Below the pieces are notes generated by a model. That model was not told the DNA's origin. It did not search any database and worked only from the letters and a program-made list of their open reading frames with translations. From NCBI GenBank assembly GCA_001799695.1, contig MGTY01000107.1:1-52045 (forward strand): a stretch of 52,045 nucleotides of DNA, read 5' to 3'. Made by a program: the position numbers and the translations under genes. The DNA is from Elusimicrobia bacterium GWA2_69_24 (GTDB lineage: Bacteria; Elusimicrobiota; Elusimicrobia; UBA1565). Positions within the stretch are counted from its first letter, which is position 1; every line of letters starts with the position of its first letter. This document shows, piece after piece, positions 41,870 to 50,520 of this stretch.

Positions 41870-42195
41870 GGGCACCGGTACGCCTCCTGCCGGAACACCG
41901 AATCGCGCGCCCGGGTGACCGACGGCGCAACCACCTCTTGCACCGAAAAGCCGCCGTACTCCGGGAACTTCCGCCGCAGGTAGCGGCAGAAGGCGGGAGC
42001 ATGCACCGGGTCCAGGGCGGTGACCAGCACGTTGCGCCGGATGTTGTCGTAGCCCAGCCAGCGCGTGGCGAATATGCGGTGCGGGTCGATGGGTTTCGCG
42101 CGGCCGTCCCTGAGGCCCCAGACCTCGGCCCGTCCGTCGGCGTCGTCCACCCGGTAGAACATGATCCAGCCTGCGGGCGGGAAGAGGAACTTCAC
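41866..42195 (-). CDS. Small HTTM-partner protein (N-terminus uncertain)
   Basis: From the first usable start (GTG 42195) this encodes 109 residues with a conserved-looking core, KFLFPPAGWIMFYRVDD ... IDPHRIFATRWLGYDNIRRN ... FCRYLRRKFPEY. Its stop overlaps the HTTM start by four bases, which supports it as a real gene. The same frame stays open upstream to 42358 and encodes a convincing hydrophobic helix (AISAFVLLWLALFGYETLRYAYL) directly before the GTG, but no ATG, GTG or TTG occurs there. The real protein probably begins near 42300, through a rare start or after a sequence error. Family not recognised. Confidence 0.65.
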   Translation of the reverse strand: MKFLFPPAGWIMFYRVDDADGRAEVWGLRDGRAKPIDPHRIFATRWLGYDNIRRNVLVTALDPVHAPAFCRYLRRKFPEYGGFSVQEVVAPSVTRARDSVFRQEAYRCP

Positions 42196-42301
42196 CTTGG
42201 GCAGGCGGAACCCCAGCCAGCGGTCGAGATAGGCGTAGCGCAGGGTCTCGTAGCCGAAAAGGGCCAGCCAGAGCAGGACGAAGGCCGAGATCGCGCGGCG
42301 C

Positions 42302-42685
42302 TTAGACGAGGACGGCCTTGTAGCCGTAGCAGAGCACCCCGGCGTCCCCGACCTGGGTCAGCTTGCGGAACTCGACGCGCACCTTGTCCCCGATCTTGGC
42401 CTCGTCCGCGCCGCAGTCGGCTATCTGCATGGTGAGCTTCGGTCCGCCGTCGAGCTCCACGATGGCGAGGACGTAGGGCCCCGAGTAGCCGCTCGGGGGG
42501 GTGTGGATCATGGTGAAGGAATGGACCGTCCCGGTGCCCGTGAACCGGGCCTTCTCGAATTCGCGCGAGCCGCAGGCGTCGCAGACCAGCCGGCTCGGGA
42601 GGAAGGCCTTCCGGCACTTCTTGCAGCGTCCGCCCTCGAGGCGGTACCGGGCGGGGATCTCTCTCCAGTATTTCTGCGGTTGCAT
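42302..42685 (-). CDS. DUF35 zinc-ribbon/OB-fold acyl-CoA-binding protein
   Basis: This 127-residue protein has an N-terminal rubredoxin-like zinc ribbon (Cys 21, 24, 35 and 38: CKKC, CDAC) and a C-terminal OB fold (GTGTVHSFTMIHTPPSGYSGPYVLAIVELD). In archaea a DUF35 protein bridges acetoacetyl-CoA thiolase and HMG-CoA synthase and carries acetoacetyl-CoA between their active sites. Here it directly follows the genes for both enzymes (nine bases after the thiolase), so the same three-part complex is likely. Confidence 0.9.
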   Translation of the reverse strand: MQPQKYWREIPARYRLEGGRCKKCRKAFLPSRLVCDACGSREFEKARFTGTGTVHSFTMIHTPPSGYSGPYVLAIVELDGGPKLTMQIADCGADEAKIGDKVRVEFRKLTQVGDAGVLCYGYKAVLV

Positions 42686-42694
42686 GATGGTCTC

Positions 42695-43852
42695 CTACGC
42701 GCCCAAGATGGTGACGATCGAACTGCCGCCGGTGCCGCCCATGTTCTGGGCCAGCCCCAGCTTCGCGCCCTTGACCTGCCGGCCCCCGGCCTGGCCGCGG
42801 AGCTGTTCGACGATCTCGAGGATCTGCGCCACCCCGGTCGCGCCCACCGGGTGCCCCTTCGACTTGAGCCCCCCGCTGGGGTTGATGGGGATGCGTCCGC
42901 CGATGGCGGTTTCGCCGCGCTCCACCATGGGTCCGGACTGGCCCGGCGCGGCGAAGCCCAGGGCTTCCATGGCCATGAGTTCCGCGATGGTGAAGCAGTC
43001 GTGGACCTCGGCCAGGTGGATGTCCGCGGGCTTGACCCCGGCGGACTGGTAGGCGCGTTCCGCCGAGACCTCCACGGCGCGCAGCCGGGTCAGGCTGGCG
43101 CGGGAATGGAGGGCGATGGTGTCGGTGGCGTGCCCGATGCCCCGCACGGCCACGGGGGCGCCGCCGGGCGCCAGCTTCTTGGCCAGCTCGGTCGGGACCA
43201 GGATCAGGGCCGCGGCCCCGTCGGTGACCGGGGAGCAGTCCAAGAGGCGCAGCGGGTCGGCGACCTTGGCCGACTTCTCCACGTCCTCCGGCGTGATCGC
43301 CATCTGGAACTGCGCGTTGGGGTTCTGGAGCCCGTTGGCGTGGTTCTTGACGGCCACCAAGGAGAGCTGGCGGCGCGTGGTGCCGAACTCGTGCATGTGG
43401 CGCAGGGCCATCATGGCGTACAGCCCGGGGAAGGTGGCCCCGTTGTAGCCCTCGTACTCCTGGTCCGCGGCGGTGCCCAGGGCGTAGGTGGACTCGGAGC
43501 CGTCGAGGTCGTTCATCTTCTCGGCGCCGCAGACCAGCACCACGTCGCTGATCCCCGCGGCGACCTCGGCGTAGCCGGCCTTGAAGGCCAGCGCCCCGGA
43601 GGCGCAGGCGGATTCCACCCGCGTGACCGGGAGGGGACCGCGTCCGAGGTAATCCCCCAGGACCGAGGCCAGATGCTCCTGTCCGGTGAAGATGCCGCTC
43701 GACATGCAGCCGATGACCGCGGAGTCGACCCGGTCGACACCCGCGTCAGCGATGGCCTTGAGCGACGCCGCGACCGCGAGGTCGCGCAGGGAGTCGTTCC
43801 AGAGCTCCCCCCAATGTCCGATCCCGACGCCGACGATGGAGACATCTCTCAT
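42695..43852 (-). CDS. Archaeal-type acetyl-CoA acetyltransferase (SCP2-like thiolase)
   Basis: This 385-residue thiolase-fold enzyme has the nucleophile Cys83 in [12 protein letters not shown], the [18 protein letters not shown] segment, and the C-terminal [16 protein letters not shown] loop. It lacks the second CxG cysteine motif of bacterial biosynthetic thiolases, as expected for the archaeal/SCP2-x type. It would condense two acetyl-CoA to acetoacetyl-CoA. Three bases separate it from the HMG-CoA synthase gene. Confidence 0.9.
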   Translation of the reverse strand: MRDVSIVGVGIGHWGELWNDSLRDLAVAASLKAIADAGVDRVDSAVIGCMSSGIFTGQEHLASVLGDYLGRGPLPVTRVESACASGALAFKAGYAEVAAGISDVVLVCGAEKMNDLDGSESTYALGTAADQEYEGYNGATFPGLYAMMALRHMHEFGTTRRQLSLVAVKNHANGLQNPNAQFQMAITPEDVEKSAKVADPLRLLDCSPVTDGAAALILVPTELAKKLAPGGAPVAVRGIGHATDTIALHSRASLTRLRAVEVSAERAYQSAGVKPADIHLAEVHDCFTIAELMAMEALGFAAPGQSGPMVERGETAIGGRIPINPSGGLKSKGHPVGATGVAQILEIVEQLRGQAGGRQVKGAKLGLAQNMGGTGGSSIVTILGA

Positions 43853-43855
43853 GGG

Positions 43856-44917
43856 TTATTTCTCCGCCATGCGGATCTTGCCGCGATATCGCGCATAGGT
43901 GCCGTAGTCCAGATAGCGCTTCTTGTTGTCGAGCTGCTCGCGGGTGCCCGCCGCGAGCTTCTGCACCGAGGCCAGCCGGCCCGTGGCCTGGAAGACGAAG
44001 CCGTCGCTGCCCGCGCCGGAGCCGAAGGAAACCACGAGGATCCGGTCGCCGGCCTGGGCTTCGTCGAGCACCGCGGTGAGTCCCAGGGGCGAGGCCCCCG
44101 AGTAGGTGTTGCCGAGGCGGTTGACCAGCCACCCGGTCAGGATCTGCTCCTTCTTGAAGCCGAGCATCTGCCCGGCGCGCAGGGGGAACTTGCCGTTGGG
44201 CTGATGGAAGACGACGTAGCGGAAGTCGGAGGGCTGCGTCTTGGTCTTCGCCATCATGCCCCGCGCCGCGCCGCAGACGTGCTTGAAGAACGCGGGTTCG
44301 CCGGTGAACCGGCCGCCGTGGCGGGGGTAATGCATGTGCTCGCGCCGCCAGAAATCGGGCGTGTCGGTCATGAAGGCGTAGGTGTCCACCAGCTCGGCGA
44401 CGATCTTGTCCTCCTCCGAGCCGAAGACGAAGGCGGCCGCGCCGGCCGCGGCGGAGTATTCCAGCGCGTCCCCGGGCGCGCCCTGGGAGGTGTCGGCCCC
44501 GACGGCCAGGGCGTAGGGGACGCTGCCTGCCTTCACCAGCTGGCTGCAGATGTACATGGCCTCGGTGCCCGCCTTGCAGGCGAACTCGAGGTCGGCGGTG
44601 TGGCACTCGGGGGTGGCGCCCAGGGCTTCGGCCAAGACGGTCCCGCTGGGCTTCACCGCGTACGGGTGCGACTCCGAGCCGACGTAGAGGGCCCCGATCT
44701 TCGCGGGATCGATGCCGGCCCGCAGGACCGCGCGCCGCGAGGCTTCCACGGCCATGGTGATGGTGTCCTGGTCCGGGGAAGGGACGGATTTCTCCTCCAG
44801 GAGCAGTCCCCGCTTGAAGCTCTCGGCGTCCGCGCCCCAGACCTTGGCGATCTCCTCCACCTTGATGCGGTTGCGCGGGATGCACGAGCCGTAGCCGATG
44901 ATTCCGATTTTCGCCAT
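43856..44917 (-). CDS. Archaeal-type hydroxymethylglutaryl-CoA synthase
   Basis: This 353-residue enzyme starts at ATG 44917 with AGAGGAA five bases upstream. Family markers are MAKIGIIGYGSCIPRNRIKVEEIA, GALYVGSESHPYAVKPS, the catalytic Cys114 in EFACKAGTEAM, VFHQPNGKFP (catalytic His) and GNTYSGASPLG. The length and sequence pattern are those of archaeal HMG-CoA synthases rather than the larger bacterial MvaS. It makes HMG-CoA from acetoacetyl-CoA and acetyl-CoA. HMG-CoA reductase and mevalonate kinase are not in the window, so the pathway's destination is open. Confidence 0.92.
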   Translation of the reverse strand: MAKIGIIGYGSCIPRNRIKVEEIAKVWGADAESFKRGLLLEEKSVPSPDQDTITMAVEASRRAVLRAGIDPAKIGALYVGSESHPYAVKPSGTVLAEALGATPECHTADLEFACKAGTEAMYICSQLVKAGSVPYALAVGADTSQGAPGDALEYSAAAGAAAFVFGSEEDKIVAELVDTYAFMTDTPDFWRREHMHYPRHGGRFTGEPAFFKHVCGAARGMMAKTKTQPSDFRYVVFHQPNGKFPLRAGQMLGFKKEQILTGWLVNRLGNTYSGASPLGLTAVLDEAQAGDRILVVSFGSGAGSDGFVFQATGRLASVQKLAAGTREQLDNKKRYLDYGTYARYRGKIRMAEK

Positions 44918-44981
44918 GGGTTCCTCTCTGACAACGGGTGGAATGGTACTAAATTGCAGATGGGGGGTTTGCGGCATTTTG

Positions 44982-44987
44982 TATCAT
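44982..44987 (+). promoter_or_regulatory. Candidate -10 box of moaA
   Basis: TATCAT ends eight bases before the ATG at 44996 in the short divergent gap with the HMG-CoA synthase gene. The intervening bases (TGGGGACG) include a weak GGGG. No -35 hexamer is evident. Confidence 0.4.
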
Positions 44988-44995
44988 TGGGGACG

Positions 44996-45976
44996 ATGCG
45001 GGACGCGCTCGGACGCACCATCGATTATCTCCGTCTTTCCGTCACGGACGCCTGCAACCTGCGCTGCGGGTACTGCGTGTCCCGGGGCGAGGGTCCCGCG
45101 TGCCCCGGCGGCAGCCCGCTCGACGACGGGGAGGTCCTGGCGCTGGTGCGCGCCTTCGCGCGCCTGGGCGTGAGCCGGGTACGGGTGACGGGGGGGGAGC
45201 CTCTGCTGCGTCCCGGCTTAGAAGGGCTCGTCGGGGGCATCGCCGGCGTGGCGGGCGTGCGGAGCGTCTCTTTGAGCACCAACGGGGTCCTGCTGGCCGA
45301 GGCCGCGCCCCGCCTGGCCGCGGCCGGTCTTTCCCGGGTCAACATCAGCCTCGACACCCTGCGGCCGGAGCGTATGCGCCGCCTGGCCGGCGCCGACCGC
45401 CTGGCCGAAGTGCTGGCGGGGGTGGACGCCGCGCTCGCCGCCGGCCTGCGTCCGGTCAAGGTGAACGTCGTGGTCGCCCGCGGCTGCAACGAGGACGAGG
45501 TCCCGGATTTCGTGCGCCTCGCCTCCGAGCGGGACGTCCACGTCCGCTTCATCGAGCTGATGCCGATCGGGAACACGGGTTTCTTCACCCCGGAGCGGCG
45601 GGTAGGCGTGGCCGAGCTCCTGGAGCGGGCGGGTCCTTTGGAGCCGCTCCCGGAAGGGGAGCGCCCATGCGGCGCTGGGCCGGCCTCCTATTTCCGTCCG
45701 CGCGGGGCGCGGGGGACGGTCGGCTTCATCGGCGCGCTGAGCCGCTGCTTCTGCTCGGCCTGCAACCGGGTGCGGCTTACCTCCCGGGGGCGGATCCTGC
45801 TCTGCATCGGCCGGGAAGGTCCGGAGCTGGACCTGGCCGCGCTCCTGCGCGCGGGGGCCTCGGAACCCGAGCTCGACGCCGCCCTCGGCGCCTTCATCCG
45901 GCTGAAGCCCGCGCGGCACCGCATGAGCGCCGAGGCCGGGCCGGCGCGCAATTCCATGTGCTCGGTGGGCGGATGA
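44996..45976 (+). CDS. moaA: GTP 3',8-cyclase MoaA
   Basis: This 326-residue radical-SAM enzyme starts at ATG 44996; an ATG 12 codons earlier has no ribosome site and precedes the promoter box. The N-terminal cluster motif is CNLRCGYC. The second, C-terminal cluster has the MoaA spacing (CSAC, 13 residues, then C in ILLCIG). The protein ends in Gly-Gly (SMCSVGG), as required for MoaA activity. It converts GTP to the cyclic precursor of molybdopterin together with MoaC, which is not in the window. This pterin is the backbone of the tungsten cofactor of the aldehyde oxidoreductase at 20243. It overlaps the MOSC gene by four bases. Confidence 0.93.
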   Translation: MRDALGRTIDYLRLSVTDACNLRCGYCVSRGEGPACPGGSPLDDGEVLALVRAFARLGVSRVRVTGGEPLLRPGLEGLVGGIAGVAGVRSVSLSTNGVLLAEAAPRLAAAGLSRVNISLDTLRPERMRRLAGADRLAEVLAGVDAALAAGLRPVKVNVVVARGCNEDEVPDFVRLASERDVHVRFIELMPIGNTGFFTPERRVGVAELLERAGPLEPLPEGERPCGAGPASYFRPRGARGTVGFIGALSRCFCSACNRVRLTSRGRILLCIGREGPELDLAALLRAGASEPELDAALGAFIRLKPARHRMSAEAGPARNSMCSVGG

Positions 45977-46428
45977 CGGGCTCGGTCGTCGCGGTGTGCC
46001 GCAGCGACCGCAAAGGCACCGCGAAAACGTCCATCCCTTCCGGCCTCCTGGTGGCGGGGGAGGGCATGCGGGGGGATGCGCATGCCGGTCCCGGGGACCG
46101 GCAGCTCAGCCTCCTGGCTTCGGAGAGCGTGGACACGATGCGGGCCAAGGGCCTGTCCGTGGGCCCGGGCTCCTTCGGGGAGAACCTGACCACCCGGGGC
46201 GTACTCCCGGCGGACCTGGCGCCGGGACGGCGCCTGCGCATCGGCCGCACGGCCGAGGTCGAGGTCACCATCATCGGCAAGACCTGTCATACCCCGTGCG
46301 CCATCTACCGGCAGGCCGGCGACTGCGTCATGCCCCGCGACGGGGTCTTCGTCCGGGTGCTTTCTGGAGGCGAGGTCCGTCCCGGCGACGCGATCGAGCT
46401 GCTGGCCCCCGCCGCGCCCGCCTCCTGA
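45973..46428 (+). CDS. MOSC domain protein
   Basis: This 151-residue protein starts in the moaA stop (ATGA). It is a stand-alone MOSC domain: GEGMRGDAHAGPGDRQLSLLA, GSFGENLTTRGV, LRIGRTAEVEVTIIGKTCHTPC with the conserved Cys, and a C-terminal GVFVRVLSGGEVRPGD. MOSC domains bind molybdenum or tungsten cofactor and can move sulfur to it. Coupling to moaA supports a role in maturing or delivering the cofactor. Confidence 0.9.
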   Translation: MTGSVVAVCRSDRKGTAKTSIPSGLLVAGEGMRGDAHAGPGDRQLSLLASESVDTMRAKGLSVGPGSFGENLTTRGVLPADLAPGRRLRIGRTAEVEVTIIGKTCHTPCAIYRQAGDCVMPRDGVFVRVLSGGEVRPGDAIELLAPAAPAS

Positions 46429-46564
46429 AAAGCCCCCTCCCGGGGACCTTCCTTCCGCTGCTAGGCCGATATGTTGCATAATATCCCCGTAGGGCGCGGT
46501 TTCTCCGCTCCGCGGAGGACGATCGGCCCTTTCCAGACCAAATCGAAGGCCGGACAGAGAGGCT

Positions 46565-49500
46565 ATGGCGAACAACGATAAGAAGACGATGGACTGCTTG
46601 GACGGAAACGAAGCCGCGGCCGCGGTCGCTTACGCGCTCAGCGAGATCATCGCGATCTATCCGATCACCCCGTCGTCCAACATGGGCGAATTCTCGGACG
46701 GCTGGTCCGCCGAGGGCAAGAAGAACATCTTCGGCACCGTCCCCCAGGTCATTGAACTGCAAAGCGAGGGCGGCGCCTCCGGCACGGTCCACGGCGCGCT
46801 CACGACCGGCGCCCTCACCACCACCTTCACCTCCTCCCAGGGCTTGCTCCTGATGATCCCCAACATGTTCAAGATCGCGGGCGAGCTGACCCCCACGGTC
46901 TTCCACATCGCGGCGCGCGCCGTGTCCTGCCAGGGGCTCTCCATCTTTGGCGACCACTCCGACGTCATGGCCTGCCGCGCCACCGGCTACGGCATGCTCT
47001 GCTCCAACTCGGTGCAGGAAGCCCATGACTTCGCGGCCATCGCGACCGCGGCCACCCTCAAGTCCCGGATCCCCTTCCTGCACTTCTTCGACGGCTTCCG
47101 CATCTCGCACGAGGTGCACAAGATCGCGATGCTCTCCGACGAGCAGCTCCGCGGCCTCATGGACCCCGCCGACATCGCGGCGTTCCGCAAGCTGGGCATG
47201 GACCCGGAGCGGCCGGTGATGCGCGGCACCGCGCAGAACCCGGACGTCTTCTTCCAGGCGCGCGAGACCGTGAACCCGTTCTACGACAGGACCGGCGCTG
47301 CCGTGCAGAAGGTCATGGACCGCTTCGCCGAGCTGACCGGCCGCAGCTACAAACTCTTCGAGTACTACGGCGCCCCGGACGCCGCGCGTCTCATCGTCAT
47401 GATGGGGTCGGGGACCGGCGCGGCGGAGGAGGCGGTGGACGCCCTGAACGCGAAGGGCGGCAAGGTCGGGCTGCTGAAGGTCCGGCTGTACCGGCCCTTC
47501 GAGCCCAAGCTGCTCCTCGAAGCCATCCCGGCCACGGTCCGCGCCATCGCGGTCCTGGACCGCACCAAGGAGCCCGGTTCGCAGGGTGAGCCGCTCTTCG
47601 TGGACTTCACCTCGGCGCTCGCGGAGTACACGGGCGACGGCGGCAATCGCTTCGGCGGGAAACTGCCCAAGGTCATCGGCGGACGCTACGGGCTGTCCTC
47701 CAAGGAGTTCACCCCGGCCATGGTCAAGGCCGTGTACGACGAACTTTCGGACTCCAAGCCCAAGCCCCGCTTCACCGTGGGCATCAACGACGACGTGACG
47801 GGGCTCTCCCTGAAGTACGATCCGGCGTTCAGCACCGAGCACAAGGACACCTTCCGCGGCATCTTCTACGGGCTGGGCGCGGACGGGACGGTGGGCGCGA
47901 ACAAGAACTCCATCAAGATCATCGCGGAAGGGACGGAGCTGCACGCCCAGGGCTACTTCGTGTACGATTCCAAGAAGTCGGGGTCCATCACGATCTCGCA
48001 CCTGCGTTTCGGGCCCCAGCCGATCCGCTCGACCTACCTCATCAGCCAGGCGAACTTCGTGGCCGTGCACCAGGAGGTCTTCCTGGAGAAGTTCGACGTC
48101 CTGGAGCGGGCCATGCCGGGCGCGACCTTCCTCCTCAACACCACGACTCCCGCGGACCAGGCGTGGGACAGCCTGCCTCGGGAGACGCAGGAGGGCCTGA
48201 TCGCCAAGAAGTGCCGGTTCTACGTCATCGACGCCTACAAGGTCGCCAAGGACGCGGGGCTCGGCGGGCGCATCAACACCGTGATGCAGGTCTGCTACTT
48301 CTCGCTGGCCAAGATCGTGCCCGACGCGATCGACCAGATCAAAGCGGCCATCAAGTACACCTACGGCAGGAAGTCGCAGGAGATCGTGGACATGAACTTC
48401 AAGGCCGTGGACAACTCCCTGGCCTTCCTTAAGGAGGTCCCGCTCGGGAAGGCGACTTCCACCAAGACCCGGCCGCCGGTGGTCTCCTCCGAGGCCCCGG
48501 AGTTCGTGCGCAAGGTCACGGCCGAGATCATCGCGGGACGCGGGGACCAGCTCCCCGTCAGCGCGCTGCCGGTGGACGGGACCTACCCGCTCTCCACCAC
48601 GCGCTGGGAGAAGCGCAACATCGCCCAGGAGATCCCGGTATGGGACAACCGGTGGTGCATCCAGTGCGCCAAGTGCTCGCTGGTCTGCCCGCACGCCTCC
48701 ATCCGCACCAAGACTTACGCCGAGGGCGCCCTCCAGGGCGCGCCCAAGGAGTTTCAGAGCGTCCCGTACAAGGGCAAGGAGTTCGCGGCCGGTACGCGCT
48801 ATTCCGTGCAGGTCGCCCCGGAGGACTGCACCGGGTGCGGCATCTGCGTGGAAGCCTGCCCCGGCAAGAACAAGGAGGACGCGGGGAAGAAGGCCATCAA
48901 CATGGCGGAGCAGGCTCCCCTGCGCCTTTCGGAGCGCGCCTGCTTCTCGTTCTTCGACGACCTGCCGCAGGCCGAGAGCCAGGACCTCAACCTCGCGACC
49001 GTGAAGGGGTCCCAACTGCGCACGCCGCTCTTCGAGTTCTCGGGAGCGTGCGGCGGCTGCGGCGAGACGCCCTACGTGAAGCTGGTCAGTCAGCTCTTCG
49101 GCGACCGGCTGGCGGTCGCCAACGCCACGGGCTGCTCGTCCATCTACGGCGGCAACCTGCCGACGACCCCCTGGGCGGTCCGCAAGGACGGCAAGGGACC
49201 GGTGTGGTCCAACTCCCTGTTCGAGGACAACGCGGAATTCGGCCTCGGCTTCCGGCTGGCGTACGACAAGAAGCGCGAGTTCGCGGGCGAGATTCTCAAG
49301 AGGCTCGCGGGCCGCGTGGGCGACACGCTGGTCAAGGGCATCCTGGAGACCGATCAGAAGACGGACGCGGGCATCGCGGCGGTGCGCGCGCACGTCGTCG
49401 AGCTCAAGAAGAAGCTGGCGGGGCTCAAGGAGCCCGAGGCGGCCGCCCTCCAGGAGCTCGCCGACAGCTTCGTGCGCAAGAGCGTGTGGATCATGGGCGG

Positions 49501-50164
49501 CGACGGCTGGGCCTATGACATCGGCTACGGCGGCCTGGACCATGTCCTGGCCTCGGGCCGCGACGTGAACATCCTGGTCCTCGACACCGAGGTCTATTCC
49601 AACACCGGCGGGCAGGCCTCCAAGGCCACACCGCGCGGGGCGGTCGCGAAGTTCGCGGCCTCCGGCAAGAAGCTGTCGCGCAAGGACCTGGCCATGCTGG
49701 CCGTGAGCTACGGGAGCGTCTACGTGGCGCGCGTGGCGTTCGGGGCCAGCGACGCCCAGACCGTGAAGGCCATGGTCGAGGCGGAGTCCTACCCCGGCAC
49801 GTCCATCATCATCGCCTACAGCCACTGCATCGCGCACGGCTTCGACCTGAAGAACGGCCTGGCGCAGCAGAAGGCGGCGGTGGACAGCGGCTACTGGCCG
49901 CTGTTCCGCTACGACCCGCGGCGGGCCGACAAGGGCGAGAACCCGATGCAGCTCGACAGCAAGGGGCCGAAGATCCCGCTGGCGGACTACGCTTACAAGG
50001 AGACCCGGTACCGCATGCTGACCAAGAGCAACCCGGAGGAGGCCAAGCGCCTCATGGTGCTCGCGCAGGCGGACGTGGAGCGGCGCTGGAAGTCGCTGGA
50101 AGCCATGGCGACGGTCGCGCCCAAGCCCGCGGCGGCCGTGCCTCAGAATCCGGTCAACGCGTAA
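46565..50164 (+). CDS. nifJ: Pyruvate:ferredoxin (flavodoxin) oxidoreductase, single-chain
   Basis: This 1199-residue protein is the full fused form of PFOR. In order it has the pyruvate-binding/TPP domain I (IAIYPITPSSNMGEF, GAL...TTTFTSSQGLLLMIPNMFKIAGELTP), the CoA-side domain, and two 4Fe-4S clusters (CIQCAKCSLVCP and CTGCGICVEACPGK). A proximal cluster (CGGCGETPYVKL with a later Cys in NATGCSSIYGGN) and the TPP domain (GDGWAYDIGYGGLDHVLASG, LDTEVYSNTGGQ) follow. It converts pyruvate and CoA to acetyl-CoA and CO2, reducing ferredoxin. AGAGAGG precedes the ATG. A GC-rich leader of about 75 bases follows a CATAAT box at 46477-46482. A strong terminator follows. Confidence 0.97.
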   Translation: MANNDKKTMDCLDGNEAAAAVAYALSEIIAIYPITPSSNMGEFSDGWSAEGKKNIFGTVPQVIELQSEGGASGTVHGALTTGALTTTFTSSQGLLLMIPNMFKIAGELTPTVFHIAARAVSCQGLSIFGDHSDVMACRATGYGMLCSNSVQEAHDFAAIATAATLKSRIPFLHFFDGFRISHEVHKIAMLSDEQLRGLMDPADIAAFRKLGMDPERPVMRGTAQNPDVFFQARETVNPFYDRTGAAVQKVMDRFAELTGRSYKLFEYYGAPDAARLIVMMGSGTGAAEEAVDALNAKGGKVGLLKVRLYRPFEPKLLLEAIPATVRAIAVLDRTKEPGSQGEPLFVDFTSALAEYTGDGGNRFGGKLPKVIGGRYGLSSKEFTPAMVKAVYDELSDSKPKPRFTVGINDDVTGLSLKYDPAFSTEHKDTFRGIFYGLGADGTVGANKNSIKIIAEGTELHAQGYFVYDSKKSGSITISHLRFGPQPIRSTYLISQANFVAVHQEVFLEKFDVLERAMPGATFLLNTTTPADQAWDSLPRETQEGLIAKKCRFYVIDAYKVAKDAGLGGRINTVMQVCYFSLAKIVPDAIDQIKAAIKYTYGRKSQEIVDMNFKAVDNSLAFLKEVPLGKATSTKTRPPVVSSEAPEFVRKVTAEIIAGRGDQLPVSALPVDGTYPLSTTRWEKRNIAQEIPVWDNRWCIQCAKCSLVCPHASIRTKTYAEGALQGAPKEFQSVPYKGKEFAAGTRYSVQVAPEDCTGCGICVEACPGKNKEDAGKKAINMAEQAPLRLSERACFSFFDDLPQAESQDLNLATVKGSQLRTPLFEFSGACGGCGETPYVKLVSQLFGDRLAVANATGCSSIYGGNLPTTPWAVRKDGKGPVWSNSLFEDNAEFGLGFRLAYDKKREFAGEILKRLAGRVGDTLVKGILETDQKTDAGIAAVRAHVVELKKKLAGLKEPEAAALQELADSFVRKSVWIMGGDGWAYDIGYGGLDHVLASGRDVNILVLDTEVYSNTGGQASKATPRGAVAKFAASGKKLSRKDLAMLAVSYGSVYVARVAFGASDAQTVKAMVEAESYPGTSIIIAYSHCIAHGFDLKNGLAQQKAAVDSGYWPLFRYDPRRADKGENPMQLDSKGPKIPLADYAYKETRYRMLTKSNPEEAKRLMVLAQADVERRWKSLEAMATVAPKPAAAVPQNPVNA

Positions 50165-50184
50165 GGATCACGCAGCAAAAGAGA

Positions 50185-50221
50185 GCCGGGCGGCGCCCCA
50201 AAAGCGCCGCCCGGCCTTTTT
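50185..50221 (+). terminator. Intrinsic terminator after nifJ
   Basis: A perfect 12-bp stem (GCCGGGCGGCGC / GCGCCGCCCGGC), a 7-base loop CCCAAAA and a TTTTT run follow the stop codon by 20 bases. Confidence 0.93.
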
Positions 50222-50520
50222 CCGCCCGGAATGCCTGAGTCCTGCTCGCTGTCGCCGCTTAGCGAGACTTGGACGACTTGTCCTGAGGGATGGTATCCGT
50301 CGAGTCAAGCGCAAGGCTCGACGGGGCGCACGAACGTCGTCGGTGCTGTGCCCGGGCACAGTCGCAGATGTCCGCGACACCGCCGGCTCAATCCCTGAAT
50401 GACCTTGGACCGCCTCTCATCAGGCTCGGGCATCGGCGATTCTGGCGGGAGCATGGTTCGGCTAGATGATATAGATGATCCGATGTGCGTATTCAAGCGC
50501 GGGCGCGTCGGGATGCAGGG
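50222..50520. other. Gene-free stretch with two inverted repeats
   Basis: About 300 bases between the nifJ terminator and the membrane gene carry no supportable gene in any frame. They hold an 8-bp inverted repeat, CCGTCGAG-n12-CTCGACGG (50297-50324), and the second copy of the palindrome at 50346. No promoter of good quality was found, although an AT-rich patch (50465-50480) may serve the next gene. Confidence 0.6.
50346..50364. repeat. 16-bp perfect palindrome, copy 2 of 2
   Basis: CTGTGCCCGGGCACAGTCG is identical to 10409-10427. As at the first site it lies just beyond the 3' end of a gene, and an inverted repeat ending in CTCGAC lies upstream. Confidence 0.6.

Noticed and set aside
46328..49837. 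A 1169-codon open frame antisense to nifJ
   Set aside because: It is the mirror of a highly conserved gene; GC-rich third positions keep the antisense frame open. Its translation is rich in His/Arg/Gly/Val with no recognisable domain.
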